64,000 nt of DNA from Climacium dendroides (Eukaryota > Streptophyta > Bryopsida > Hypnales > Climaciaceae). Of this stretch, positions 34,423 to 45,904 are shown one piece after another. The notes under the pieces were generated by a model. It made no database searches. It was not told the DNA's origin and saw nothing but the letters and a program-made list of their open reading frames with translations. Location of the stretch: positions 1,302,001 through 1,366,000 of the forward strand of contig OX467092.1 in assembly GCA_950106755.1 (NCBI GenBank). Direction: 5' to 3'. Position numbers and translations under genes: made by a program. Each line of letters opens with the position of its first letter. The first letter of the stretch is position 1.

Positions 34423-35713
34423 ATGGCGTCGTCCCGTTCCTTGATTGCGGTTTTGTTGCTGGGCACTCTCCTCGTCTGTGCGAGCGCGGGCGTTGCTGAT
34501 GTATTCGGGAGCAAGGACACTGACAGTGCCGCTGCTGCAAAGGATTCAGCGCAGTCGTGGACCGAGGCCGCCAAGGAGAAGTTGAACCTGTTCGCTGGGG
34601 AGACGCAAGAGAAGACAGGGGAGGCTGTTGGGACTGCGAAGGATACGAGTGCTGACAGCGCTGCTGCCGGTAAGTCGTACTTGGATCAGGCCAAGGAGAA
34701 GTTGAACCTCGCTGCCGGGGAGACGCAAGCGAAGACAGGGGAGACTGTTGGGGCTGCGAAGGAGAAGAGTGCGGAAGGAGCGGCTACCGCGCAGGGAACG
34801 GGGAAGTCGTACCTGGAAATGGCCAAAGAGAAGCTCAACGCCTTCTCCAAGTATGTTTCCAAGTCATCCAAGTCAGCATCCCACCTTTATACTCTCGGGC
34901 ATGTCTGTTGAATACATGAAATTGAGCTCTTAGAAAGTACAAATAATGCCTTCCTTGTGTTTGCTCATTGCCTCTGATCAAATTCAGTCATGATTTTGTT
35001 GTATATTGATTATATAATCTTTATCGAAGAAAGGGTCAAGTGTAAATTTTTTTGTGACCATTCAAAAAGTGCAATCAATGCGGAGATCGAGATGGTTCGG
35101 ATCATTTACTTTGTCTTCTTATTTTGTCTTAATTGATTTCCTCAGTGCTGACTTGGGATACAAATGGTTGTAAATTAGGAGCACCGGTGAGACAGCAGAT
35201 AGCGCCAAGGGCTCTGCCACCGATGCTGCAAACACAGCAGGAAGCAAGGCGAAGGCCGGAAAGGAAACTGCTTCAGACACTGCATCAGGTGAGATTTTTG
35301 AGGAACCTTTCTATCTTAATTAGAGATTCAACATAAGTTGTTGGGGATTAGGTCATGAAAAGTCGTCATAGTATTTTGAACTTTTGAACATGTCCATGAC
35401 AATTGAAAAAACACATCAATCTGAGTTAAGCTGTGATCATCAACATGATATGAGCTTGTGAGCTATGTGCCCAAAATTGTTCTTTTCAGATGCATTATTC
35501 AATCGGTGGTTAATTATGCATTGGTTAAGTTGCAAGGTTGCTACAGATATTTAAAGTGGGATTTTCCTTGCAGATGCGGCATCCAAGGCCTCGGAGACTG
35601 CCGACAGTGCGACTGGGAAGGTGAAGGACACAGCTGCAGGTGCTGCTGACAAGACTCAGGGTGCGTATGAGGCATCCAAGGAGAAAGTGGGATCTAAGCA
35701 CGAAGAGTTGTGA
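34423..35713 (+). CDS. Secretory-pathway LEA protein (group 3 / LEA_4-like) with C-terminal HEEL
   Basis: Three exons (34423-34850, 35179-35288, 35574-35713) give 225 residues. Residues 1-25 form a classical signal peptide (MASSRSLIAVLLLGTLLVCA). The mature part is Ala/Lys/Glu/Thr-rich with no Trp beyond one at about 46, and repeats the motif AKEKLN(L/A)FAGETQ(E/A)KTGE..G three times. Later segments follow an 11-mer-like A/K/D/T pattern (SAKGSATDAANTAGSKAK, ASKASETADSATGKVKDTA). LEA proteins of this sort are disordered when hydrated, become helical on drying, and protect membranes and proteins. The last residues are KHEEL; HEEL is a KDEL-type retrieval sequence, so lumenal ER residence is inferred. 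The upstream ABRE and G-box suggest ABA or dehydration control. Exon phases join without a shift. Confidence 0.88.
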
Positions 35714-38700
35714 ATATTGAACGTCTTGAACGGAGAGAATACAATATACAATTGAGGCTGTTTTAAAATGTTGTTAGAATCTAAAGTTAACCAGGTATTG
35801 GTTCGATGTAGCTAACTGTCTCGGATACCAACTTATCATGTATGTATGTTTGTACTGGCGTAGAGTTTTTGTTAAGAGAGTTTCCTCGCTCATGAGCTGA
35901 AATTGTTGCCTACAAATGAAATGTAATTAAACAGATTGTTGAGGATCTTTTTCGTTTGTGTATGGGGAGTTCAAGTATTATGGGCACTGTATGAATGGCT
36001 TAATTATGGTTATGCAAGATCTGCAAGTAATGGACATCTGAAATATGTGGGAATGGAAATGTAGGAATTTTATACCGATTTCGTAGCCATAATAAAATTA
36101 TGTACTTATTGAGCTCTTAAAACCATCAAAAAAATGTGATCATTGAACAAATATTGTATCTATTTTATGCAAATAATATTATTTGTGGGGTATGTTCATT
36201 ATTGATCTCAGCATATAGGACCGTTGAATATCTCAAATATTGTTTAACATACAGTGGTTGTCACAAGTATTTACATACTTCAAAAATTGCCATTACTCAA
36301 TGAAAAATTAAGTGTTTTCAACAAATTTTTGGACATGTTGAAGTATAAAGTAGACATATATATGAAAAAACTTATCATTTTTCAAAAGAATTTAAATAAT
36401 TTTTCAATTATTTATAAGTCAATCAAATCTATTGGTGAAAAAAAAAACTTTCAATAAATAATTTTTTTTCTGTTGTATAGCAAAAACGAAGTTAAACATT
36501 TTTTTATAAGAATTTCACAAATTTTGAAATTTTATTGACTAAAATAAGATAAAACAACTCATTGTGGTCATAATTGTGGAATTTGACCTTATATTGTTGA
36601 AATTTTGTGGAATTTGACCTTATAATGTTGAAATTTTTCAATTGTTTTCTATCATAAAGAGAAATGAGAATAATTATAATTATTATTTTTTGAATAAAGT
36701 ATGAATTTGCTATAAATTATTAAAATATTCAATGCATCATAGTTTTAAAAAGTCTATAGACTATCCCAAAATCAACAAAATCTAAATCCATGATGCTCAT
36801 CATATTTACCTAAAGCAATCATAATTTTTTCTAACATAAACCCCTAAAAAGTCATTTCATCCAATAAATTCACAGTAAAAGCTAGAAGTTCCTAATGAGG
36901 TTATGAATCAATGTCATGTAAGACATTGATTGTAGTCAAAACCTCACATAAAAGAAAATCACAACATCATCATTTCCTAGCTGTATCATTTGATCATAAT
37001 GGATTGCTTTACTTTATTGGTAATTAAAATATAACTCCAAATATTTAAGGTTCTTACAATTCATTCCAAGAATCTCCAAAGTTTTTTTAATAAATAGTAC
37101 ATAAATACTTTATAATTTCAAAATTTTTACAATTCTTTTGGAGATTTTTGGCATTAATTTTAAAAATCATAAATACTTGGAGTTATATTTTAATCAATTG
37201 AATAATATTTCACGCAAATCAAAATTTTAAAAATCAAGAAATTCTCACAATAATATTCTGGAAAGTATTCCACTTACTCAAAGAAGTTTTATTTGTATTA
37301 ATAATTTTTTTCATTAATAAATTTGATAAAATTATTTAAATATTGAAAAAATTAAATTATTTTAATGGAATTATGTTATTTGTACGACAATATGTCCAAA
37401 CTTTGTTTTAAATCTCTAATTCTTCAAATAGCTATACCAATTTACTTTGATTCAAAATAGATTTAGAGTTCTTCTCTTCTTTCCTCTTCTTCTTCCTTCT
37501 GCTTTCTATCATAAAATTTATTGTTTGGATTTCCATCTAAAGCTTCCAAACATGTTCAATTCAAAAACTGTCAATGCTAGGATTAGTCCATGAAGTAATG
37601 GAATTAACTTCTAAAGTCTCAAGGCCTTTTTTCCATCAAAAATCATTCAAAATTGTCATTTCTATTGCAAAGAGAAAATAATAATAATAATTTTCTTTTA
37701 TATATCTAAATTTAAGATCTTGTATTACACTAGTATAAAAACACATGAAAAAAATTCAAAAATTTTGACAGCATAGATTGTAAGATATTTGTATTTAAAG
37801 TGAAGAAAAGAAGTTTTTTTACACCTTGCTTCACTAGATTTTGTGGCTTTAAACCTTCTTAAATTAAAATTTTTGAACTATTGATTTTGATTTTCTAATT
37901 TCTTATGTTCAAGACTTGAGTTGAAAATCTAGAAAAAATATCAACAAAATAACACTTAATTTTCACTCATTAAAAAATTATTAAGTAGAAGTATGTTCAA
38001 GATTGAAGGTAAAACTAAACCATTAATAGCTATAAGATGGAATTGAAAAATACAAATCCCCATGTTGATATTGGTCTAGCAAGAAAAACTAACCTTGCCG
38101 AATGATTTGTTTTGAATAATTGTAGAAATTGCATTCAAAAATGAATTCTATAAGTTAATTTTTTGAAAAGATGCTTAGATTGCTTGCAAAATAAGATTGT
38201 CCATAATTTTCTCATCATTAGTCCAAATAGAAAGAATTAAAGATTCAAATGTAGAGAAAAGTATGATCTTTGGAAAAAAAATTATAAATTATAAAAATCC
38301 AACTTTTTATAATTTTTTTTGGGCTACCCTTCAAGCTATTTTTGTAATTTAAGATGGCATAACTTTTTCTCTCAAACACTAATTGAAATAAAAATTATAT
38401 TCCCACAAAGCTAATATAATTTCCTACCTTCAAAAAAAGGTTCAAAAAATAAAGTAAAAAATTGAGACCAAACAAGTCTACCTAAAATCCCAAGAATCCC
38501 CCACAATGACATCAAGACTTTAGAGGTTAAAGTAGAAGTATCTATTCTTAATAGCTTAAGCATTTCAACCTGTACAAAGAGGGAAATTCATTTAGAAACT
38601 GAGCTTAATCTATGCAAACATGAGGATGAAAAAAAATATTAAAGAAAACAAAAAAAGCAATTTTTTTTCAAGAATGAATATTATATTCAATATAAATGTG

Positions 38701-39900
38701 GATTTTTCATTGGGACCCATTCTAGTTTCATAGATTCATCTATTGTGGTTAGCTTTGGCACTTCTCCCCAAGTAAGGAGGGAAGAGAGATGAGTGGATGA
38801 GAAGGTGCAAACAAATAATTTTTCTCAATGAATAGTGCATCCAAACATTGCCCACAATAGGTGAATCTAAAAAACCATGATAGGAGGCTATTCAAATAGG
38901 TACTTCTACCATATTAGCTGTAAAAGGATGGGCCTATGCCCATTTTTTCAAACTTCAAGCTCTTCTATATGTATGCTCCCACATTACAAATAAGAATGAT
39001 TGGAATTTTTGTATTATTTTTCAAAGATGTAATTACATTACTTCTATAAATTAAAACAAATTCAATTTTTTTTAATCAAAAATTAAAATTATGAAAAAAT
39101 TCATGTCAAATATGAAATGTGCTTAAAAATCTAATTTTTTTCTATGCATGTATACTATTGCGTAGAACATTATAGTGCAAATGAATTTATCATGTCATTC
39201 TAATATTAGAAAATCACCATTACATGGTTATGGGTTCAAAGTTCAAATTGCAATAAGATATCAAATTTTATAAATTCTTCAAAATTTAGAATTGGAGTTG
39301 AAATTAGTCTTTATAAGCTTCATTTCATTAATTAAACTTGGATTCAAAAAATAATTATTTTTATAATATATATAGTCCTTATCAGGATGATACGAGGGAT
39401 GACAACCTAATTCCAACCTGAGTTCCAACCACTTACACAATTCAACCTATTTAAGGCATGGTAAAGGTTGAGGAAAAAAATTTCCTATATAGGAAAATAG
39501 AATTAAGAAGGATTTCATATTTTTTTACATTTTTTCCCTCAAAGACAAAATTATCATGGATTTATTTGTAAAGATTTTTTATTTGTCCCATTCTCAATCT
39601 GTAGGCAAACTAATTTTCAACCGTAGGCTACCTACAAAACCTATACAGGTGGTTGATCATTGTGGCTTTTAATGTACATGATGTCATCACTTTATGCTTT
39701 CAATGCATACCTCCCAAACATTTCTATTGCTCCTATTGGCTATGCTATGCATGAACTATCACCTACAATAGAGCTAATTAGAAATGGAGGAATCTAAGTT
39801 GTGAGAATAGAATGACAATTGAACACGGGTCAACTCCTCTAGAGACTATTACAAAATATGCAAGAATTAATAAACAAGTATCCATTCTATGAAGAATTCA
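35714..39900. other. AT-rich intergenic desert
   Basis: No gene seen after the LEA 3' UTR. Very AT-rich, with homopolymer runs. A ~30-bp tandem pair (gtggaatttgaccttatattgttgaaatttt) lies at 36573-36635. No element termini recognised. Confidence 0.55.
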
Positions 39901-39910
39901 AGCATAAACT

Positions 39911-40058
39911 ATTGGTCCAAGGAATTCTTCTTTAATCCCCAGTTGAATATTTTTTTATTATTGGTCCAAGGAATTCTTCTTTAATCCCCAAGTTGAATAT
40001 TTTTTTATTATTGGTTCAAAGAATTCTTATGTAATCCCTAGTTGACTACTAGTATTTA
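39911..40058. repeat. Three tandem ~49-bp units
   Basis: Starts at 39911, 39960 and 40010; the unit is attggtccaaggaattcttctttaatcccc followed by agttgaatattttttt. The first two are nearly identical; the third is diverged. Confidence 0.85.
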
Positions 40059-40532
40059 ACAATTTCATTTGCTATAATGAAGTTGTTAAAAACTTTAGAT
40101 CAACTAGCTCAACTTGAAAGAAGAAAAAAACTTGCTAAATGTGTTGCTAATGATTGCAATACATGTTAAAAATTGCTAATAATTTGATAACTACATCTAA
40201 ATGTGAATAATCAATTTATAATTTGGAATTTGAATGTTCCTATTATTAAATTGCCTAATTTTTTGTTGGATCTTATTGGAAGTCAAAAGAGTATTCTAAC
40301 TTCCCTTCATACAATCTTATGCAATTTTAGGACATTCTATGATTAAACTATAATTTTCAAAGTACTAAAAATAGATGTATTCAAATATCGCCTTAGGCTC
40401 TCATGAATATAAGTTGTATAGGTAGATTTAATAATCTTAAAAACTACCGATTTCTTAATTCAATTTTTTTTGCAAATTATAGAATACAATTGGCATTTTT
40501 TTGTGTACAGAATTAACATTTAGTTCTTATGC

Positions 40533-40652
40533 AATCCCAATCAAGCACACTAATTTTCAAATGCAATAAAGAAATCCCAATCAAACACACTAATTTTCAA
40601 ATGCAATAAAGAAATCCCAATCAAGCACACTAATTTTCAGATGTAATAAAAA
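40533..40652. repeat. Three tandem 40-bp units
   Basis: Starts at 40533, 40573 and 40613; the unit is aatcccaatcaagcacacta plus attttcaaatgcaataaaga. Only a few substitutions among copies. Confidence 0.88.
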
Positions 40653-40691
40653 ACACTCTGTTTTGAGCAAATTGTTTCATGATTCATCCAA

Positions 40692-40713
40692 AATAATAAT
40701 AATAATAATAATG
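40692..40713. repeat. (AAT)7 microsatellite
   Basis: Seven uninterrupted aat units. Confidence 0.9.
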
Positions 40714-40784
40714 GTTCACCATAATACTCATGGTTTTACATTATAATTGATTATGAATTTTTAATTATATTGCATAAATATGTA

Positions 40785-41126
40785 AGAAAAATCCATATAC
40801 ACATCTTTTCTTCAACAAGCATCTCCAAAAAAGTTTCAGAATTCCCTCTATAGAGATTTCAATGTTTGGAGACAATGTCCAAATTTTGTAAAATAGATCC
40901 CTCTTTATTTTAATTAAATTTTGGCAGAGTAATTGTGCCATCATACTCGAATGTTCAAAATTAGTTATTATGTGAGGATCAAATAGCAAAGTCTAATTAC
41001 TATAAAGAGATATCTATTTTACAAAATTTGGGCATTGCGACTCCAACATTGAAATCTCTACAAAGGAAATTTTGAAACTTTTTTGGAGATTCTTATTGAT
41101 GGAAAGATATGTGTATGGATGTTTCC
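40785..41126. repeat. Long imperfect inverted repeat, arms ~115 bp
   Basis: 40785-40899 and the reverse complement of 41013-41126 align along their length. Both contain atctccaaaaaagtttca, agagatttcaatgtt and caaattttgtaaaatagat in the same order. The spacer is about 113 bp. It could fold as a long hairpin if transcribed. It may be a foldback/MITE element, but no clear target duplication was found. Confidence 0.8.
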
Positions 41127-41136
41127 TATACATCTT

Positions 41137-41769
41137 TGCAATTGAATTTAGAAATTCATTCACAATGTTTTTCAATGAATTATAATGTAAATCTTGAATA
41201 TTAAATGAAGCAATTTGCCAAAGATGAGGTAGTTGGTATACTTGATTAAAATTGCGTAAGATTTGAATGTTAATTATGCAAAACAAAAGTGATGCCAATT
41301 GTATTCTATATTATGCAAAAAAAGAAGTTAAATGGCACAATAGGCAATTTGTAAGATTATTGGATATAACTATATATGTAGGGGTGGTTTTAGAAATGGT
41401 CACATTTGGATGTCATTACCTTAAACAAAAGTTTGTAGGGATAAAAAAATTTAGATGAATTACATTAGATGAAGAATTGTTGCAATGTTTGCATAGACAA
41501 CCTTGTTGCATAAAAAATATTAATAGTATTTTCTTTAATCCTTGAAGGACAAGTTTGAGGCCAAAATGTGGTCGATGGATGACTTCACTGCCAAAATAAA
41601 GAATATATCTATTGGTCCAATTATTGAAGCATTTTGGTGACTAACTTGGTCATAGAAGGCCACGTCTTTAACCCCTAAGTGTCCTAGGTGACCAAAAGTG
41701 TTCCTACATGGTTTAGAAGTCCAACTTAAAGTGTTTTAATTTTTATATCAAATGTCTGAATTTAATCAA
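41137..41769. other. AT-rich intergenic, no gene
   Basis: Nothing beyond low-complexity sequence. The stretch around 41560-41720 shares phrases with 59490-59580 (aaagaataxatxtattgg, ttaacccctaa), indicating another old dispersed repeat. Confidence 0.4.
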
Positions 41770-42230
41770 ACTTAATTGTTGGAAAATTTGCACTCTCTTT
41801 TAGTTTGTGTGGCAAAATTTTCAAATCAATCCAAGATGCACTAATGTTTTGGGAGCCATTTGAAGTTCACTAGTTCAATTTGAATTCACTAAACCACATT
41901 TTGATGGCTATAACTTTAGGGCTTGCATCTCCTTCATCTTATTTTTTGTTTTCAATAAAATTTATTGGGTCAAATTTTCCTTGAAGTCTAGTTATTGATT
42001 TATTGTAGTAATATTTCATGTCAATCGAAGTTTTTTTGACTATTTGGAAGCCATTTAAAGTTCAAAATCTAAACATTTTTGGATTACAATAAACTTTGGC
42101 GGATTTTTCTTCTTCATACAGTGTCAATTTCCAATAAAAGTTTGGAAAAGTTGTATGTACTAGTTTAGTTTATATGTTTAAAATTTCATATCAATCCAAG
42201 CAGTTATGAGTGGTTGAGAAACATTTTTTT
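41770..42230 (+). repeat. ~450-bp dispersed repeat, copy 1
   Basis: Matches 45330-45775 in the same orientation with clear but moderate identity. Shared phrases include cttgaagtctagttactgxxgtaaaat, tttcatgtcaatccaag and tcatatcaatcxaagxagttatgagtg. No ORF; probably non-coding transposon sequence. Confidence 0.75.
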
Positions 42231-44920
42231 CTATTTTTTTACATTTTAAAGCCACTAGCGGTTTGTGCTTGCTATGCTACGCAGTCATCATTAGAATTTC
42301 ATCCAAATTTTTATGTATTAGATAGAATGCAAAGCAAGAATTTCAATAAATATTTAGATAAAAATTACGAAAATGTTCATATAATTTTTGTAATAAACAA
42401 GCATATATTGAAATAAAGAATAGAAATTTAAAGAATGATGAATGAAATACATGCAATGATGACACTATAAGAACCCCCCGTCAATAGTGACATTGTGAGA
42501 AAACAGATGGTGTTGCAGAAAACGTGGATGCTTTTATTTTATTTCTATAGGGAAGTCCATTTTTTTGTGATGCCGTTCATTGCATGGGGTTTTTTGTAAT
42601 GAAACAATGGGATGTTTCATTTGATGTCCATGTTCCATGAGTCATCAGTAATAACATTATGATGTTTTTTAGTGATGCCTAAGTGAATGTTTGATTGCCT
42701 CGTCATCCAAAGCTTGGAAATGATTAAATTGAATTACAAAACTTCGCTAATTGGGCTAAAGTAAAAGGCTGACCGCTCTTGAAAAAAAACTACAACTTTC
42801 CTACCTAGATAATGGCCGTCGAAGTCATCTAAAGCTGCAATCCAGTGTTCAAAAAACTCTTTTTTTTCAACTTTGAATGCTAATAACTTTCAATCTACAC
42901 GGTCAAACTTCATGAAATTTTTACCATATGATCTCAGGCAAGTAAAGTATAAGATCCTATGGTTAGATTCTAATTTTTGTTTGATTGTTTGTTTCCTTAG
43001 ATGAGTGTAGCAGAAAGGGCAGTTTTGGGTGATTTTCGACAGAAATAACCTTGGTCCTTTAGGGGTTAAAAGAAAAAATTATTTGGAAAGAGGAACATAC
43101 CCAAATCACTAATACCTTGACATGGAATTATGAATATTTTTCTAACTATGAAAATTTTTGCGTTTGTAAAAAAATCCTATGGTTCTGTTTTTATTTCCCA
43201 ATATTGAAAATTAAGTTCCAAAAGAACTTCATATGTTTATTTTTGAATGTACCAACAATGGCAACAAATGAACAAAACAAAGTCCTGTACAACTTTCATC
43301 TTGTTAATTGGAATACAACGATTCAGAACTTTGTGCATACATATGAAACTATCCATTTCGATCCTATTCAATTAATTAAGTTTCAAAAGGAAGGAATTTT
43401 GTAGCATTCTGTTTTGAAATTTATAACATTAAGTTTTAAAAAGACTTTTCTATTGTACTGACAAAATGGTATGAAACGACATGATTATTTAATAATTAAA
43501 AAATAATAAGATTCCATTAAAATTAATATTAAATTTATAATTTTTTTATAAAATAATAATTAAAAATTTTAAATAGTAAAATTAATTCAATAATATTATT
43601 TGACATGGAAATACTAATGCTAGATCCCATGTCCACTATGGCAAAGTTTCCATTCATTTCAATATAACCCTTAAGCACTTTGATGTCCAATTTCTAAATG
43701 ATGAACAAATTCAAGTCCTTATTTTTTTTTCATTACTTCTTGAAAGAAAATCATCTGAATTTATGGAAATACTTTATCAAGTTGTCTTATCTTTGGGGAT
43801 ACAACTCTTGTATTATATGTAGGATTTGTTGGCATTAAAATGGCTTAGAAAATGGCTTCTGTAAAAATTATATTAAAATTAAGAAGACTAGAAACTTAAG
43901 TGAGGACCAAATTATATAAAATGAGATTTAGAAAATGTTGGGTTGTAAATTTATTTTTTTTAAATTCATAATATATATGAAAAATTGCAACACTTATATA
44001 TAATTTTAAAAACTCATACAAGAAGTTTTCTCCAATGAAAATTAAAATTCATTCATAGTATTTTATTTATAATGAAAAAATATTAAATTTTTATTAAAAA
44101 AGCCCCCAAATTTGGGTAGCTTGTCCCACAATATACGTATTAAAAAATCATGTAATTAGGTCTTTAATGCTAATATTTTTTCCAAAAATATTCATTTCAT
44201 GTAAATAATTACATTTTTGGATTCCTTGTTAAAAGTGCTACAAGAGTTTTTTGCATTAATTCAAATTAAAACCCTTAAAATTAGACCGAAATGCATTATA
44301 AATAATTTCTAATCACGGCCATATAGTATGGCACTTGGGTACCCAAGGTCCTATCTAATGGTTGGCTTTGGTGTTGCTAAAGTACATATTGTTTTTAAAA
44401 TTATAAATGTAGAAGTATGTCAAGTGGTTGACCAAGCCAAAATTGCATAGACTAAAGTTCAAAACTAGATTTGCAAAAATGAGGTCATAGATGTAAAGAG
44501 TGCAAAAAATTCAAAAAATTACCACATCAAAAGAACCTCATTTCAAATCCATTCCAACAAGTTTTATTCAAAAAATGATAATATTTTTCTTGGAATAGAA
44601 TTTTGAATAAATTTCAAAATTTCTCTTTCAAAATTGATAAAAAAAATACTGGTGATAACAATAGTGAATCTACCATATGGATGGAATCTACAATTCAAAA
44701 TCTACAACTTTTATTTTCATATCAATTCCAAAATATTCTTCCCAATTGTATGTACATTACAATGATTTTTCCCAAATCGTCAATTCTAAAGACAACTCTG
44801 GACATTCAGGGTTTAAGGTAGGTGGCTCCAATTCTGACCCGCTTCTAAAATCGATCTGGTACATTTTACTTCTGAAATGTACCAACTGCGTACATTTCAA
44901 AAGGGGGTTGGTTTTAGAAA
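42231..44920. other. AT-rich intergenic, no gene
   Basis: No coding signal. Around 42840-42980 is a phrase (gctaataactttcaatctac...aaatttttaccatatga) of the same style as the dispersed repeats at 41.8 and 45.4 kb. Confidence 0.45.
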
Positions 44921-45085
44921 CCACTGTTTTTCAACTTCAAAAATTTGTAACTAATTCTACAAAGGTCCAAAAAATATGAAACGACTTGGATTAGATGCCA
45001 ATTCCATTTTTCTTCCTGCCAAAATTCACTGAAAATTGTTTCAAGATGTTTAGCTTTCCAAAAAATGCAATCAGCTCTTAAAGGG
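44921..45085 (+). repeat. Dispersed repeat, copy B
   Basis: Partner of 18441-18605. It lies directly left of the inverted-repeat element at 45105. Confidence 0.7.
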
Positions 45086-45104
45086 TCGGTTTATGAACCC
45101 ACTA

Positions 45105-45904
45105 CACTAAAAATGATATTTAGTGTTGCTAATACTAATTACGAACCATGACACTAAATATCATTAAGCCTACTAAAGTAAGTAACACTAAATCTAATTT
45201 CCAACACTAAATGTACTCTATGGTAAATCTAAAATATGAAGAGCAGACGTTTTCCGTCCTCTCCTAAAATGCTGGAGCTTCAAAGAGTTGTAACTTTTGC
45301 ATCAAAGGTCCAAATTTCATAAAATTTGTTGGGAAAGTTGAGCCTTGTCTTCTAGTTTGTGCGGTAAAATTTTTAGATCAATCCAAAATGTAATGAGTTT
45401 TGGGTAGCCAATCAAAGTTTGCAGGTTCTAATTGAATTCAGAAACTGCACTTTAGGGCTGCAACTTTGGGGGCTTGTATCTCTTTCATCCAAGGTCCAAA
45501 TTCAATAAAAATTTGTTAAATTTTCTTCCCCTTGAAGTCTAGTTACTGTGGTAAAATTTTCATGTCAATCCAAGTTGTTATGAGTTTTTGGGAGCAATTC
45601 AAAGTTCAGAATCCTGCCATTTTTGAAGAATAGTAAACTTCAGCGACTTGTATCTTCTTCATACAAAGTCCATTTTCAATCATTTTTGTTGAACCACTTG
45701 CATATAATAGTCTAGTTTGTGTGGTTAAAATATCATATCAATCAAAGAAGTTATGAGTGACTGAGAAGTATTCTAGTAGACAGAGTTTCAGCCATTTTGA
45801 AGTGAAACCCAACACTAATTCCTGTAAAGTTCAGATTTAGTGTTATGGCTGGTAGGGTGGTAAAAACACTAAATGTCATCCAACACTAAATATCATTTTT
45901 AGTG
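45105..45904. mobile_element. 800-bp element with 24-bp perfect terminal inverted repeats
   Basis: The left end CACTAAAAATGATATTTAGT(GTTG) and the right end are exact inverted copies over 24 bp. TA flanks both sides (45103-45104, 45905-45906), which fits a Tc1/mariner-type TA duplication. The CACTA start could instead suggest En/Spm, but the 3-bp flanks (cta, tac) do not match. AACACTAAAT-like motifs recur inside both ends. No transposase. The interior holds copy 2 of the 450-bp dispersed repeat. Confidence 0.8.
45330..45775 (+). repeat. ~450-bp dispersed repeat, copy 2 (inside the TIR element)
   Basis: Same family as 41770-42230. Its position inside the terminal inverted repeats suggests the repeat is the body of this element family. 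Confidence 0.7.
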
